Below, piece after piece: positions 1 through 11,847 of a DNA stretch of 64,000 bases. A program made the translations under genes and the position numbers. The first letter of the stretch is position 1. Each line of letters starts with the position of its first letter. The DNA is from Cryptomeria japonica (taxonomy: Eukaryota; Streptophyta; Pinopsida; Cupressales; Cupressaceae). The stretch spans positions 696,022,083 to 696,086,082 of the forward strand of contig NC_081412.1 in the NCBI RefSeq assembly GCF_030272615.1, given 5' to 3'. The notes under the pieces are model-generated. The model was given only the letters and a program-made list of their open reading frames with translations, was not told the origin of the DNA and searched no databases.

Positions 1-499
1 TCTTTTGCTTGTTTGAGCCCCGAGACCCCAGAATCCCAAGTTCTCTTTATTGTTTTCCTTTTTTGTCATCTCTTCGGAGTTTCAGAACTTCAAAGTCTCA
101 AAGCCAGTTATTTTCTGACTCCGTAACTCCAGGATCTTGAAACCTCGAGGTGTTTCATGTCTCAATTTTCCAAGTTCATGTGGCACACTCTATCTCCTCC
201 CTCCTTGTCCTAGTTGCTTTTCTCTTCCCCCCTTGTGTTTTGCGTGGGTTTTCCTGATTTTTTCTCCTTGTCTTGGTTTTATTTTGTTTTATTCATTTAT
301 AGTCGGGTTTTTTGAATAAGTCAATTTTTGCCATAGTTTTGGCATCCCTTCTTCTTTAGTTCCTTGCCCTTTCGGGATCTCGGGTTCTTGAGATCCCGAC
401 CCTCATTTGGATGTTTCCCCAAAACTATGAGATTCCAGAATGTATTTTGTGTTTTCATTTGTTCCACTTCGGAACCCTAAGTTTCTTTAGTCCCGAAGC
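1..499. other. Older repeat remnant with decayed short-motif array
   Basis: No gene seen. This C/T-rich stretch holds several diverged versions of a motif resembling GAACCCCAGGATTC followed by GAGTTC, for example near 16-43, 77-107, 118-155, 371-402 and 471-499. The same type of motif resumes at 10851-11100, beyond the Copia-A element, so the two flanks were probably one sequence before that insertion. The small frame at 137-319 is hydrophobic low-complexity translation and is not accepted as a gene. Confidence 0.4.
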
Positions 500-2101
500 T
501 GTTGAACACAATGTACCACTGAGAGAGGGGTGAATAAGTGGTTCCCAATATTCTAAACCTTTTAAACCAAACTCTTGCTACCGGTTACCAAGTCATACAC
601 AAGGAGGATATGTCGGTGAGTTAAGGAAAGAGATAAAATGTGCAAACACACAAAGATAATCAACACATAACACCAGATATATGAGGAAAACCCAATGTTG
701 GAAACACCTTGGTGAGAAATTCTACTAGAGACTACTGCTCCAATCTAGCCTCACAATAAACATTGATTACAAAGTTTAGGGCACGAACCCAAGGAGCACC
801 AACCCCTAATTTTAGGGAACCAACCCAAGGAGCGCCAACCCCTGCACCGAGCTCCAACTCAGTGATGTACTATATATCAGATTAATATAATAGTTCTAAT
901 CTTGTTACAAATGAGTTTTGTAACTCTTGCAATAAAAAACTTCATCGGTTTAACTCTACTCAACCGGTTCTCCCTTGCTCAGTTCTTTGCTAGTTTTTTG
1001 TTCTCTGTTTACACCTTTTCTGCCTAGATTCTATCTTGTATACCCTTCACCAGTACACTCTCTTATCTCCTTCACCTTTTGCAGCTTTCTTCCTGAATCC
1101 CCCTTGCTAGTTTACACAATTGTAGCTCTATTTGGCAGCTTGTTGGTTTGTCTAACCTTACCGATAAAACCTCTTATAAACCTTCTACTAGTTCTACCTT
1201 TCTATCAAACAACTCCAACACTCAGATGCTTTTGATCTTCTCTCTAATCACTCTTTGCTCTCTCAGTTACTCTATTTTTGTTGGCATCAAGCATCATCAA
1301 CTTAAGTTTTTAGTCTGCATATTTATACTTGATTGTTCCCACCAAAACCTCTATTCAAACTGGGCACGTTAGGTTTTTTCTCCATTGAGTAAATCTGTGT
1401 CAAATCTAATCAGATCTCCTCTCCTCGATTCATGATTTGTAGTAGATCAAACACCACCACCATTTCTGGTGGCATATGTACGCGCTTTCTATATTTAGCA
1501 ACCTTCAACTTGTTTTTCAGCCTTTCTCTATCATTCACCATTAATTCCTCAGTTGTTTCTTTTCGACCATCGAGCACAAAGATCAGATTGTCCTTCTTGG
1601 TTCACATCACCAAAAAGCTTTTGCATTTTGATTCACCTGGAGCCACACTTCTTCTGTCATTGACCCGTGATTTATGGGTTCCTTAATTAAAGTCAACCTG
1701 CTTGTCATCTATGTCAATGGACACTTCACTGACCTCTTTGTTCTTGCCACCTAGTGTCCACCTATCATCCTTGTTGACATCCACCTATGCTCAGACTACA
1801 AAGTCAGTTTTGACATCCTTCACTGACCAATACTCACTACCGGTTCAAGTCACCTTACTGGTACAACTTAACTTCACCAGTGGACTTTCATACCTACTAA
1901 CCTCTTCTTTGTCGGTGGATCAGCTTGTCCTTCCATCATACATGTTGGTTCATCCACTAAGTCCATTTACCAATTGCATTATAATTCTCTTTATCTATTG
2001 ATGATCACATCATTACTTACTTCACCCATACCAGTCACCACTACTTACTCATCGGTGACCATTCCATACCGGTTGACATCAATGACAAATTAATGCCTAT
2101 A
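500..2101 (-). repeat. Copia-A 3' LTR
   Basis: This is a direct repeat of 9253-10850, about 1602 bp. Its plus-strand right end is CTATA where the other LTR has CAACA, so the first bases of this LTR in element orientation have mutated. It carries many ACCGGT, ACTGGT and TCGGTG words, some shared with the other LTR. The small open frames at 975-1235, 1148-1372, 1432-1686 and 1702-2001 lie inside the LTR and are chance frames. Confidence 0.9.
1320..1327 (-). promoter_or_regulatory. Putative TATA box of the Copia-A 3' LTR
   Basis: The minus strand reads TATAAATA here, about 775 nt into the LTR in element orientation, which is a plausible U3/R position. The equivalent site in the other LTR (10070-10077) reads TGTAAATA, so the copy that would have driven the element has lost the match. 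Assigned from sequence alone. Confidence 0.45.
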
Positions 2102-2252
2102 ATCTCCCCCTTTGGCATTAATGTCAACACACTTTGTTCCTTCACCCGGCCTATTGGACCATTCTCCCCCTTTGACAATAATGATAAAGGGTTGGGGCAT
2201 CCCTCCATCTAATTCATTCTCCACTAGTTATATAATGTATTCTCCCCCTTTG
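2102..2252 (-). promoter_or_regulatory. Polypurine tract plus two upstream PPT-like copies
   Basis: The minus strand reads CAAAGGGGGAGAT directly before the 3' LTR (2102-2114), the expected primer site for plus-strand DNA synthesis. Near-identical tracts CAAAGGGGGAGAA occur at 2161-2173 and 2240-2252, and a weaker GGGGGAGTT at about 2497-2507. Repeated PPT-like tracts upstream of the 3' LTR are known from Sirevirus-type copia elements, which supports the lineage call. Confidence 0.75.
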
Positions 2253-2529
2253 ACCACTACCCGCTCAACCAACAACATATAATAACCAAATGTGATTGTA
2301 CTATAAGTGCTACTAATTGGGAAAGTAGATTTCCACAATCATGAAATTCTCTTGGGTACTCCTACAACAATTCCCTTCTTCTGCAGTTTGTTCTTCTAGT
2401 ACCCCCAAAAGCTCAAGCATGTCGGTACTGCATCATAATCACTTGATCTCCCCTTATGTCTAGTAGATGGTCCGAGAGATGGGATATTTTTCAATGAACT
2501 CCCCCTGAATCATAGATCTCCATACATAT

Positions 2530-4170
2530 TTAAGTGTATGAAGCAAGCGAAACTACTCCTAACTTGTGTCTCAGATACTCAAATGTTCTTATCGGTAAAG
2601 GTTTGGTCAAGATGTCAGCCACTTGCTCACCTAAAGAAACGTATTCTACCTTTACTTCCTACTCAGTGACCTTCTCCCTAATAAAATGATATTTGATGGC
2701 AATATGCTTTGTCCTTGAGTGCATAACTAGATTATTTGATATGTTAATTGCACTGGAATTGTCACACTGGATAGAAATGGGGTCAGACATCTCTACCTGA
2801 ATATCCTTGAGGGTTTGCTTCATCCATAGAACCTAAGAACAACATGTGGTAGCAACAATATATTCTTCCTCAGTAGTAGATAGAGAAACTGAATCTTGCT
2901 TCTTGATGTGCCATGAGACCAACTGGTTACCTAGGAAGAATGCACCACCACTTGTTCTCTTCTGGTCATCAATGCAGCCTGCCCAATCAACATCAGTGTA
3001 GGCATGCAAGGTAAAACCCCCTTGTTTGGGATACCATAGTCCACAATAAAGTGTCCCTTGTATATACTGGAATATCCTCCTGACTGCATTTACATGTGAT
3101 TATTTGGGTGTAGCTTGAAATCTAGCCACCATGCATACTGCCTGCACTATATTCGGTCTAGAAGCAGTAAGATATTACAAACTACCAATCATGGATCTAT
3201 ACAATGTTTGATCTGCTATTGGTGATTCATCATCCTTTCTCAACTTGCATCCGGTCACCATGGGGGTACTTACTGGTTTTTTGTCTTCCATTTGTAATTT
3301 CTTCAACATGTCCTGAGCATACTTGGTTTGAGAGACAAAAATTCCCTTGTCTCGTTGCGAGACCTACGAACCAAGGAAAAATGGCATCTCTCCAAGCATG
3401 GACATCTCAAATTTTGTTCTCATCTGATCAACAAAGTCCTTGCATAGAGTTTCCTTGTTACCTCTGAAAATTATGTCATCTACATACACAACCACAATGA
3501 TCATGTGGTTTCCAACTGCCTTGATGTATAGATTGTTGTCAACGCTCCTCTTTTAGAATCCTTTCTCCTTCAGGTACTTATCTAGCCTTGAATACCATGC
3601 TCTAGGAGCCTACTTTAAACCATACAAGCCTTTTTTCAACCGACACACAAAGGTTTCATCATCATGTAATAGAAATCCTTCCGATTGCTCCATGTACACT
3701 TCTTCCAAATTTCCATTGAGGAAGGCAGATTTTACATCCATTTGATACACTTTACAAACCTTGTGGGCTGAAAAAGCTAGTAGATAGTCTAGCTACTGGT
3801 GCAAATGTTTCTTCAAAATCAATGCATTCTACTTGAGAGTAGCCCTTGCACCCCTTTCACACAAGTCTAGCTCTATGCCTAACAATTTTACCTTCCTCAT
3901 TCATCTTGTTCTGGTAGACCCATTTGATGCCAATGATGTTCTTGTCTTCTAGTCTAGGGACTAATTCCCAAGTCTTGTTCTTCTCAATCTGCTGCAACTC
4001 TTCTTCCATTGCATCCATCCATTTCTACCTTTTGTTGGCCTCATTGAATGTCTTTGGTTCCATTTCAGTCATGAGGCAGAATTTGACTTATTCATCATTC
4101 CAGGCAAATCTTCTTCTAGTTTGCACACCGTCACTCTTATTACTTAAAATCTTGTCTTCTGAGTGGTTTT
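2530..4170 (-). pseudogene. pol: Copia-A reverse transcriptase and RNase H (degenerate)
   Basis: Minus-strand translation in changing frames gives a copia RVT_2 reverse transcriptase followed by RNase H. The catalytic YVDD box is at 3472-3486. RNase H is recognised from a stretch like DDQKRTSGGAFFLG and SLSTTEEEY around 2840-2980, then CDNSSAINISNN near 2740-2770. The C-terminal part VADILTKPLP (about 2590-2625) is typical of copia pol, and the reading ends at a TAA at 2530-2532. Many stops and frameshifts interrupt the region, so no long frame survives. It would have copied element RNA into DNA in cytoplasmic virus-like particles. It follows the integrase directly, as copia order requires. 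Confidence 0.85.
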
Positions 4171-4171
4171 T

Positions 4172-5524
4172 CTACACATACTGATTAGGGACCTTATTGG
4201 ATGCTTCTTCTAGCTCATTGTCTAATTGAGCTTCTTCACCTTCATCACCAAAATCATAATACCAGTTCACTTGTGCTTGTCTTCCTTTATGCATATTATC
4301 ATCAACCCTTACATGCACACTCTCAATAACTCTTCTTAATCTTTTGTTGTAGCATTTGTAGGCCTTATTGTGAGTTGAGTAACCAAGGAAGATACCTTCA
4401 TCACTCCTAGAGTCAAATTTTCCCAAGCCATCATGATCTCTTTTAATGAAGCATTTACTCCCAAACACCTTGAAGTACTTGACTGAGGGTTCTCAGTCAT
4501 ACCACAGTTCATAAGGTGTCATATTATTGTTTGTTCTCAACTAAACTTGGTTCAAAGTATAAGCTGCAGTATGAATGGCTTCCTTCCAATACATATCCAA
4601 CAAACTTTCCTCATTCAACATGGTTCTGGCCATCTCCTTGACTGCCATGTTCTTCCTTTCTACCACACCATTTTGTTGTGGTGCCTTGGGGCTTGAGAAT
4701 TGTCTTTTGATTCCATGTCTCTTATAGTAATCTTCAAACTCATTTGACATAAACTCTCCACCCCAGCTAGATCTTAGACATTTTATCTTGCATCCACTTT
4801 CCTTCTCTACCATCTTTCGAAAGATCTTGAATCTATCAAATGCTTGTGATTTATCATGAAGGAAGGTGACCCATGTCATTCTTGAGTAATCATCAATGAA
4901 GAGCATAAAGTATCTCTCACCAGCAAGAGCTCTTGTCCTAGTTGAACCACATAGATTTGTATGTACGAGTTCAAGTGGTCTTGAGGTGTTGTGTTCTTTT
5001 GTCCCGAATCTCACCTTCATCTACTTCTTTTTCACACATTCATCACAAAATTGGTTTACCGGTTTGATAATTGGTGGTATATTTCTCACAAAGCCATTTT
5101 TGCTTACTACAACCAAATTATCAAAGTTTATGTGGCCTAATCTTTTGTGCCACAACTAGCTTTCATCCACTCTTCCCAACATGAATTGGGATTAAAAACA
5201 TTCTTTCAGATTGTATACATTTCCATCTGTCCTCTTACCTTCAGCTACAACTTGATCGGTACTCTCCTTCTTTATTTGGCAACCAGTAGAGTCAAAGGTG
5301 AATTTATAACCTTTGTCACGCGTCTGAATCACACTTAGCAAATTGTGCTTCAAGCCTTCTACATAATATACATAATGTTCTTTTAGTTTTCCATCAATAT
5401 TTAGAGTACCTTTTCCCTTTATCTTGATGGAGGAATTATCTCCAAACCTCACTGAGCCACCATTCCAATCTTCAAGCTTGATAAAACTCTTTTTATCACT
5501 GGTCATGTGGTTGGAACAACCCAC
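4172..5524 (-). pseudogene. pol: Copia-A protease remnant, GAG-pre-integrase and integrase (degenerate)
   Basis: From right to left on the minus strand: a CSNHMT protease remnant and GAG-pre-integrase domain (5524-5192), the integrase core (5020-4541), then the integrase C-terminal part (4468-4172, GIFLGYS and the following RRVIESVHVRVDD). The aspartic-protease DSG triad is lost; the match starts only at GCSNHM. Two of the three integrase catalytic acids appear changed: the usual HTD is HTN and the usual RSD is RSS, while the Glu of QQNGVVERKN is kept. The frames 5192-5524, 4541-5020 and 4172-4468 are pieces of one ancestral polyprotein separated by stops and frameshifts. The integrase should be inactive. 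Confidence 0.85.
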
Positions 5525-7570
5525 AAGTTTCTTCTTTCAGCATGTAGGACAGTTTGCACTATCAAACTTGATTCTGCTTTGTCCTTTTCTTTCTCAACCC
5601 AAACCAGTTGAGTTTCCTTCTTCTTGTCAACTGCAATCTTATGCTCTGATTTGGCTACTGGTTCTTGATCAGGGGCTATCCTCTTCTGCTTGATTTTCAT
5701 GTGCTTGCAATGTTTTGCAATATGTCCAAACTCTTGACAGTTATAGCATTTCACATTTACGTTAAAAGATGAATCTTTAAAACTATTGTAGGACACTAGT
5801 TTACTTTTTTATACATTCAAAACTCCTATGACCAAATCCATTGCACTGATAATAGACAACATTCGTATCCTGGAGTGCATTAAATGGATTTCTACTTGCA
5901 AAACTAATAGGGGGCTTGTTCATCAAACTACAAACACCAATTCTATGACCAAACTTGTTACACTGGTAACAATAGCCATGAAAGTTTGGTACATACCGGT
6001 TTGGTTTCCTTGGTCCCACAAACATCTGTCTCACCAGGGGTCTTCCTTTCATGCTGCTGACTCTAGTGAACCCTTCATGATCAATCTTTTATTTGGTCCT
6101 AAGATCTTCTTTCTAATACATTGAGTGTGGCCTTTGGTGCATTGATTTATCTCCAAACCTCACTGAGCCACCATTCCAATCTTCAAGCTTGATAAAATTC
6201 TTTTTATCACTGGTCATGTGGTTGGAACAAGCCACAAGTTTCTTCTTTCAGCATGTAGGATAGTTTGCACTATCAAACTTGATTCTGCTTTGTCATTTTC
6301 TTTCTCAACCCAAACTGGTTGAGTTTCCTTCTTCTTGTCAACTACAATCTTATGCTCTGATTTGGCTACTGGTTCTTGATCAGGGGCTATCCTCTTCTGC
6401 TTGATTTTCATGTGCTTGCAAAGTTTTTCAATATGTCCAAACTCTTGACAGTTATAGCATTTCACATTTACATTAAAAGATGAATCTTTAAAACTATTGT
6501 AGGACACCAGTTTACTTTTTTATACATTCAAAACTCCTATGACCAAATCCATTGCACTGATAATAGACAACATTCGTATCCCAGAGTGCATTAAATGGAT
6601 TTCTACTTGCAAAACTAATAGGGGGCTTGTTCATCAAACTACAAACACCAATTCTATGACCAAACTTGTTACACAAGTAACAGTAGCCATGAAAGTTTGG
6701 TACATACCGATTTGGTTTCCTTGGTCCCACAAAGATCTGTCTCACCGAGGGTTTTCCTTTCATGCTACTGACTCTAGTGAACCCTTCATGATCAATCTTT
6801 TATTTGGTCCTAAGATCTTCTTTTCCGATACATTGAGTGTGGCCTCTGGTTCATTGAATTATCTCCAAACCTCATTGAGCCACCATTCCAATCTTCAAGC
6901 TTGATAAAATTCTTTTTATCACCAGTCATGTGGTTGGAACAACCCACAAGTTTCTTCTTTCAGCATATAGGACAATTTGCACTATCAAACTTGATTCTAC
7001 TTTGTCCTTTTCTTTCTCAACCCAAATCGGTTGAGTTTCCTTCTTCTTGTCAACTACAATCTTATGCTCTGATTTGGCTACTGGTTCTTGATCAGGGGCT
7101 ATCCTCTTTTGCTTGATTTTCATGTGCTTGCAATGTTTAGCAATATATCCAAACTCTTGATAGTTATAGCATTTCACATTTACATTAAAAGATGAATCTT
7201 TAAAACTATTGTAGGACACCGGTTTACTTTTTTATACATTCAAAACTCCTATGACCAAATCCATTGCACTAATAATAGACAACATTCATATCCCAGAGTG
7301 CATTAAATGGATTTCTACTTGCAAAACTAATAGGGGGCTTGTTCATCAAACTACAAATACCAATTCTATGACCAAACTTGTTACACCGATAACAATAGCC
7401 ATGAAAGTTTGGTACATTATGGTTTGGTTTCCTTGGTCCCACAAATATCTGTCTCACCGGGGGTCTTCCCTTCATGCTACTGACTCTAGTGCACCCTTCA
7501 TGATCAATCTTTAATTTGGTCCTAATATCTTCTTTCCGATACATTGAGTGTGGCCTCTGGTTCATTGATT
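5436..7570 (-). repeat. Tandem triplication (about 711 bp per unit) of the gag zinc-knuckle/protease-start module
   Basis: Three head-to-tail units start at 5436, 6147 and 6859 (each with TTATCTCC), a spacing of 711 and 712 bp. Each encodes, on the minus strand, a knuckle CYxCNKFGHRIGxC, a second one lacking its first Cys (YYQCNGFGHRSFEC), a third (CYNCQEFGHIAKHC in unit 1), and a CSNHM-type protease start. Every unit carries the same TAA after CIKK and the same +1 shift. Units 1 and 2 differ at roughly 15-20 of about 390 positions by eye, fewer than the LTRs differ. The amplification therefore probably happened after integration, in an already dead copy. Confidence 0.85.
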
Positions 7571-9179
7571 GTGTATACCAGTTTGTGGGGCGGTTTCTAA
7601 CAACTTCTTCATAAGTCTTCTTGTCGATATCCTTGCTTATTGTGAATGTTTTCTTCTCTTCACCTTCACTTTAAGAACTGAATTGTATCTCCTTACCGGA
7701 TGTATCTTTTTTGTTTGAACTTTTTCCTTATTCAAATCCTAAGCCACCGGTATCTTTAGATTGCTTCTGTTTGCTCAACATCTTGTCCAAGGCTTCTATG
7801 CTACCCTCATATTTGCCCCTCATTTTTCAGTTCATCCTTACTCTATTCAAGCTCCTTTTTGAGATTCAATATTTCTTCTTCTAGGTCTTGATGCTCCTTT
7901 TCCTTCTTCATCAAATCAGAGGAGGTAACTTCACATATCCTCTTGGCTTCTTCCAACTAGAGTTTCAAGTCAGAAATAAATTGTTTGGACTCATCCAACG
8001 ATTTCTTCAAAAATCCTTGTTCTTCTGCTGTAGCAAGCTTGACCTTCTTGAGTTCTCTTCTTGTCTTACTTAACTCCTCAAGAGAACTTATGAGCTCACC
8101 TTCTAGATCCACTTCAGCTTCAATGTCTTCTTCTTCCTCATCTTCACCAATCGGTTCATCTAGTGCCATAAAGAGATTAACTTCTCTTTCATCCTCATGG
8201 CAGTAATCTTCTGATGCACTTTCTTCATCTGTGGCATCATCCTCAATGGTATATAGGTTATTCTTCTTCCAATAGCTTCTTTTTCTTCCTTGTCGGTAAA
8301 CCTTTTTTTCTTTGTCTTTACTGAAAGATTTGCCAGAGCTTCTTTGCTCATCTCCACCAATTTCACTGTAGAGACATTTTGCACCAAAGTGTCCTATTTT
8401 ACCACAATTGAAACATTTGAGTGGTAGCTTTCCTTTATACTTGCCTGATCCTCTCTTGAGCTTTGTAGAAAAAATTTCCTACTCTACGTTTGAGTCTCCA
8501 CTAGATCCTTTATGAGCAACCTCTTCCTTGCCCTTTTTGGTGGAATTGAAAGCCGCCTCATTCCCCAAAGATCCTTCTTCAGTTGTCCTCATCTCATAAG
8601 CAGTTAAGGAGCCAAATAACTCATCAATTATGAAGGTTTCTAGATCCTTGGCTTCCTCTACAACAGAGACCTTAGTATCATACTAGATGTGAGTGATCTA
8701 AGTACCTTTTTGACAATAATTTCATCAGCAATTTCCTCTCCAAGTCCTCTTGTGGTGTTCACAGTTTCATCTACTCTGTGAAGGTAGTCTGCAATATTTT
8801 CTTCATCTTTCATCCTAAAGCCTTCAAGATCACTTCTTAGTGATTGCATCTTGGCCTCTTTGACTTTGGCATCTCCTTCAAATAATCTCTGTAATTAATC
8901 CCAAGTCTCCTTAGTGGATGAACAATGCATGACCTTGACAAACTCATTATCTGACAGCCCACTAAGTATAGCATGTTTATCCTTTGCATTGTTCTCATAC
9001 TCCTTAGCATCTAGGTCAGTGGGAGGAACACTAGGGACTATATAACCATTCTTTATAGACATCCAAACATCAAATCCTAGAGAGGACAAATATGTTTACA
9101 TTCTTTTGCACCAAAATGCATAGTTGGTTCCATCAAACATGTGAGCTTTAGAAGAGGAGGAGGACTCATTTCTTGTCAT
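5503..9179 (-). pseudogene. gag: Copia-A gag (degenerate, with triplicated zinc knuckles)
   Basis: The ATG at 9179-9177 starts MTRNESSSS and is the first Met after the PBS. The frames 9089-8895 and 8849-8658 form the UBN2-like capsid domain (GFDVWMSIKNGY, then CSSTKETWD, then YLHRVDETVNTTRG). A single zinc knuckle lies near 8400. The frame 8169-7957 is a Glu-rich heptad stretch, probably coiled coil, as in Sirevirus Gag. The 7565-5503 part holds the three zinc-knuckle units. Stops and frame changes are frequent. Gag would form the virus-like particle and bind RNA. At about 3.6 kb including the triplication it is far longer than a usual copia gag. Confidence 0.8.
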
Positions 9180-9239
9180 TGTGTTCTAAGACTAGAATCT
9201 ACCCAAGCTAGAGAAAGATTATTTGACCGAGAACCTGCA

Positions 9240-9250
9240 CTCTGATACCA
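9240..9250 (-). promoter_or_regulatory. Copia-A primer-binding site (initiator Met tRNA)
   Basis: The minus strand reads TGGTATCAGAG two bases after the end of the 5' LTR. This matches the 3' end of plant initiator Met tRNA, the usual primer for copia elements, and fixes the element's direction and the inner edge of the 5' LTR. Confidence 0.9.
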
Positions 9251-9252
9251 AT

Positions 9253-10850
9253 TGTTGAACATAATGTACCACTGAGAGGGGGTGAATCAGTGCTTCCCAA
9301 TATTCTAAACCTTTTAAACCGAACTCTTGGTACCGGTTAGCAAGTTAGACACAAGGAGGATATACCAGTGAGTTAAGGAAATAGATCAAATAAAAACACA
9401 CAAAGATACTCAACACATAACACTACATATACAAGAAAAACCCAATGTGGGAAAAACCTCGGTGAGAAATGCTACTAGAGACTACTGCTCCAATCCAGCC
9501 TCATAATAAACACTAATTAGAAAGTTTAGGGAACCAACCCAAGGAGCACCAACCCCTGATTTTAGGGCACCAACCCAAGGAGAACCAATCCCTACACCGA
9601 GCTCCAACTCAGTGATGTACTATAGATCAAATTAATACAATAGTTGTAATCTTGTTATAAATGATTTTTGTAACTCTTGCAATCAAAAACATCATCGGTT
9701 TAACTCTACTCAACCAGTTCTCCCTTGCTTAGTTCTCTTTCAGTTCTTTGTTCTTTGTTTACACCTTTTCTGCCTAGATTCTATCTTGTATACCCTTCAA
9801 CAATACACTCTCTTATCTCCTTCACCTTGTATAACTTTCTTCCTAAATCCCCCTTGCCAGTTTGCCCAATTGTATTTCTATTTGGTAGCTCTTCAGTTAC
9901 TCTAACCTTATCGATAAAACCTCTGATAAACCTTCTACTGGTTCTACCTTTCTATTAGACAACTCCAACACTCAGATGCTTTTTATCTTCTCTCTGATCA
10001 CTCTTTTCTCTCTCAGTTACTCTATTTTTGCTAGCATGAAGCATCATCAACTTAAGTTTTTAGTTTGCATATTTACAATCGATTATTCTCGTCAAAACCT
10101 CTATTCAAACTGGGAGCATTAGGGTTTTTCTCCATCAAGTAAATCCATGTCAAATCTAATTGGATCTCCTCTCCTCAATTGATGATCTGTATTAGATCAA
10201 ACACCACCACCATTTCTGATGATATATGTACATGCTTTCTATATTTAGCGACCTGCAACTTGTTTTTTGGCCTTTCTTTGTCATTCACCATTAATGCCTC
10301 AATTATTTCCTTCGACCGTCGAGCACAAAGATCAGATTGTCCTACTTGGTTCACATCACCAAAAAGATTCTTCATTTTGAGTCACCTTGAGCCACACATC
10401 TTCTGTCAATGACCCATGATTTACGGGTTCTTAATTTAAAGTCAAACTTCTCGTCATCTACATGGATGGACACTTCACCGACCTCTTCATGCTTGCCACC
10501 TAGTTTCCACCTATGATCCTTGTCGACATCCACCTATGCTCATACTGCAAAGTCAGTTTTGGCATCCTTCACTGACCAAGACTCACTACCAGTTCAACTC
10601 ACCTTACTGGTATAACTTAACTTCACCGGTGGACCTTCATACCTACTGACCTCTTCTCTGTCGGTGGATCAACTTGGCCTTCCATCAAACATGATGGTTC
10701 ATCCACTAAGTCCATTTACCGATTGCGTTATAATTCTCTTTGTCTACCGGTGATCACATCATTACTTACTTCACCCATATTGGTCACCACTACTTATTGA
10801 CTGGTGACCATTCCATACCGGTTGACATCAATAACAACTTAATGCCAACA
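9253..10850 (-). repeat. Copia-A 5' LTR
   Basis: About 1598 bp, a direct repeat of 500-2101. On the plus strand it begins TGTTGAACA and ends CCAACA, giving perfect five-base inverted termini. The PBS lies two bases outside its left edge. The open frames at 9725-9958, 10175-10375, 10179-10412 and 10740-11042 are chance frames in the LTR or its flank. Confidence 0.9.
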
Positions 10851-11640
10851 AAAGCGCCTTCTGAACTACCCTATTCAATCTTCTGGAACCTTGGGTTTCC
10901 AAAATTTTGGATCCTGGTCTTAAGCTATTGTACTCCCTATTGGCCCTCTGAGATCCCAAATTCACACTTAATATTTGCAAGGTTTTCATGTCTCCAAAAC
11001 CATGAAACTTTGGAATCCCAAAGTTATGTTGCAGTTTTGTGAAGAGGTTCTTTTGAACCTAGAACCCCAGGATTCTCGAGTTCATTGCTTTTAAAATGAA
11101 TTCTTAAGGCACTGATTATACACTTTATTTTGGTAGTTTAAAGAGCTCTTGTGGAAGTACTAGAAACCCCGGGGAAGGGAACCAAGAATAAGATCAAGCT
11201 CAAGAAGAATCACATCATCCACTTCAGTAGGCTACTACATTAGAAACTACCGTAGCTTCAGGAAGAACACGCAATGAATAGGTGGGTGACTATGAATGAA
11301 CTCGTAGTTGTCATGAACAAAAAGGTGTGACCTTGGTATGAGTAGTAGTTCTAAAAGGGGATGAAGTGTACACTTGTTGAGCATGCACATCACTGTAAGG
11401 CAAGTGCAACACATGTAGGAGTTGCAACTACCATACTTGGCGAAGGCTCAATGTTCTCGTGTTTTATATGAGTTAATTGAGGTTCAAAAGCAATGACTTG
11501 CATGTCTACTACAACCTCCACCATTTCATTACTGGGTCATAGGCATAGTTCATTCATAAAATATAGGGGTCAAGACACTATAAATGTAATAAATTGAGCC
11601 ATTTTAAGGGTCCAAAATTAAACATTGGAGGCCATGGTTA
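10851..11640. other. Older repeat flank, no gene seen
   Basis: It starts with the Copia-A target duplicate (AAAGC) and continues the decayed GAACCCCAGGATTC-type motifs of 1-499, for example near 10884-10920, 10995-11010 and 11058-11085. From about 11100 to 11640 I see neither coding potential nor a clear repeat. Confidence 0.35.
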
Positions 11641-11847
11641 GTGTAGCATCCTAAAATTTCACCCCTTTGCAATTTTGACCGCATTGGATCCTTACCTTAG
11701 CATTTACACCCCTTGGCCTTCTTGGGACTTAATTATGGTCATGCCCCTTCTGTAGTGCATCACTTTGAGAATTTTTTAATTCATTTGGGACTTGACCCTT
11801 GCCCCAAAATAGAGCAGGACCAGAGCATGACGCCCTAGTCCTCAATA

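Larger units (their letters stand above)
500..10850 (-). mobile_element. Copia-A: full-length, decayed Ty1/copia LTR retrotransposon (SIRE-like)
   Basis: The element is read on the minus strand and is about 10.35 kb long. Both LTRs start TGTTGAACA on the plus strand and the right one ends in the inverted partner CAACA. The flanking pentamers GAAGC (495-499) and AAAGC (10851-10855) are a target duplication with one change. In its own direction the order is LTR, PBS, gag (UBN2-type domain, acidic coiled coil, zinc knuckles), protease remnant, integrase, reverse transcriptase, RNase H, PPT and LTR; integrase before reverse transcriptase marks it as copia. Long LTRs, a long coiled-coil gag and repeated PPT-like tracts recall the SIRE/Maximus (Sirevirus) lineage, which is inference. 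The LTRs differ at roughly 10% of positions by eye over the first 170 bases, so the insertion is old. All coding parts contain stops or frameshifts, and I expect no activity. Confidence 0.9.

Noticed and set aside
4896-5338. Plus-strand frames over the Copia-A integrase
   Set aside because: Shadows of the minus-strand pol sequence, which carries the recognisable domains.
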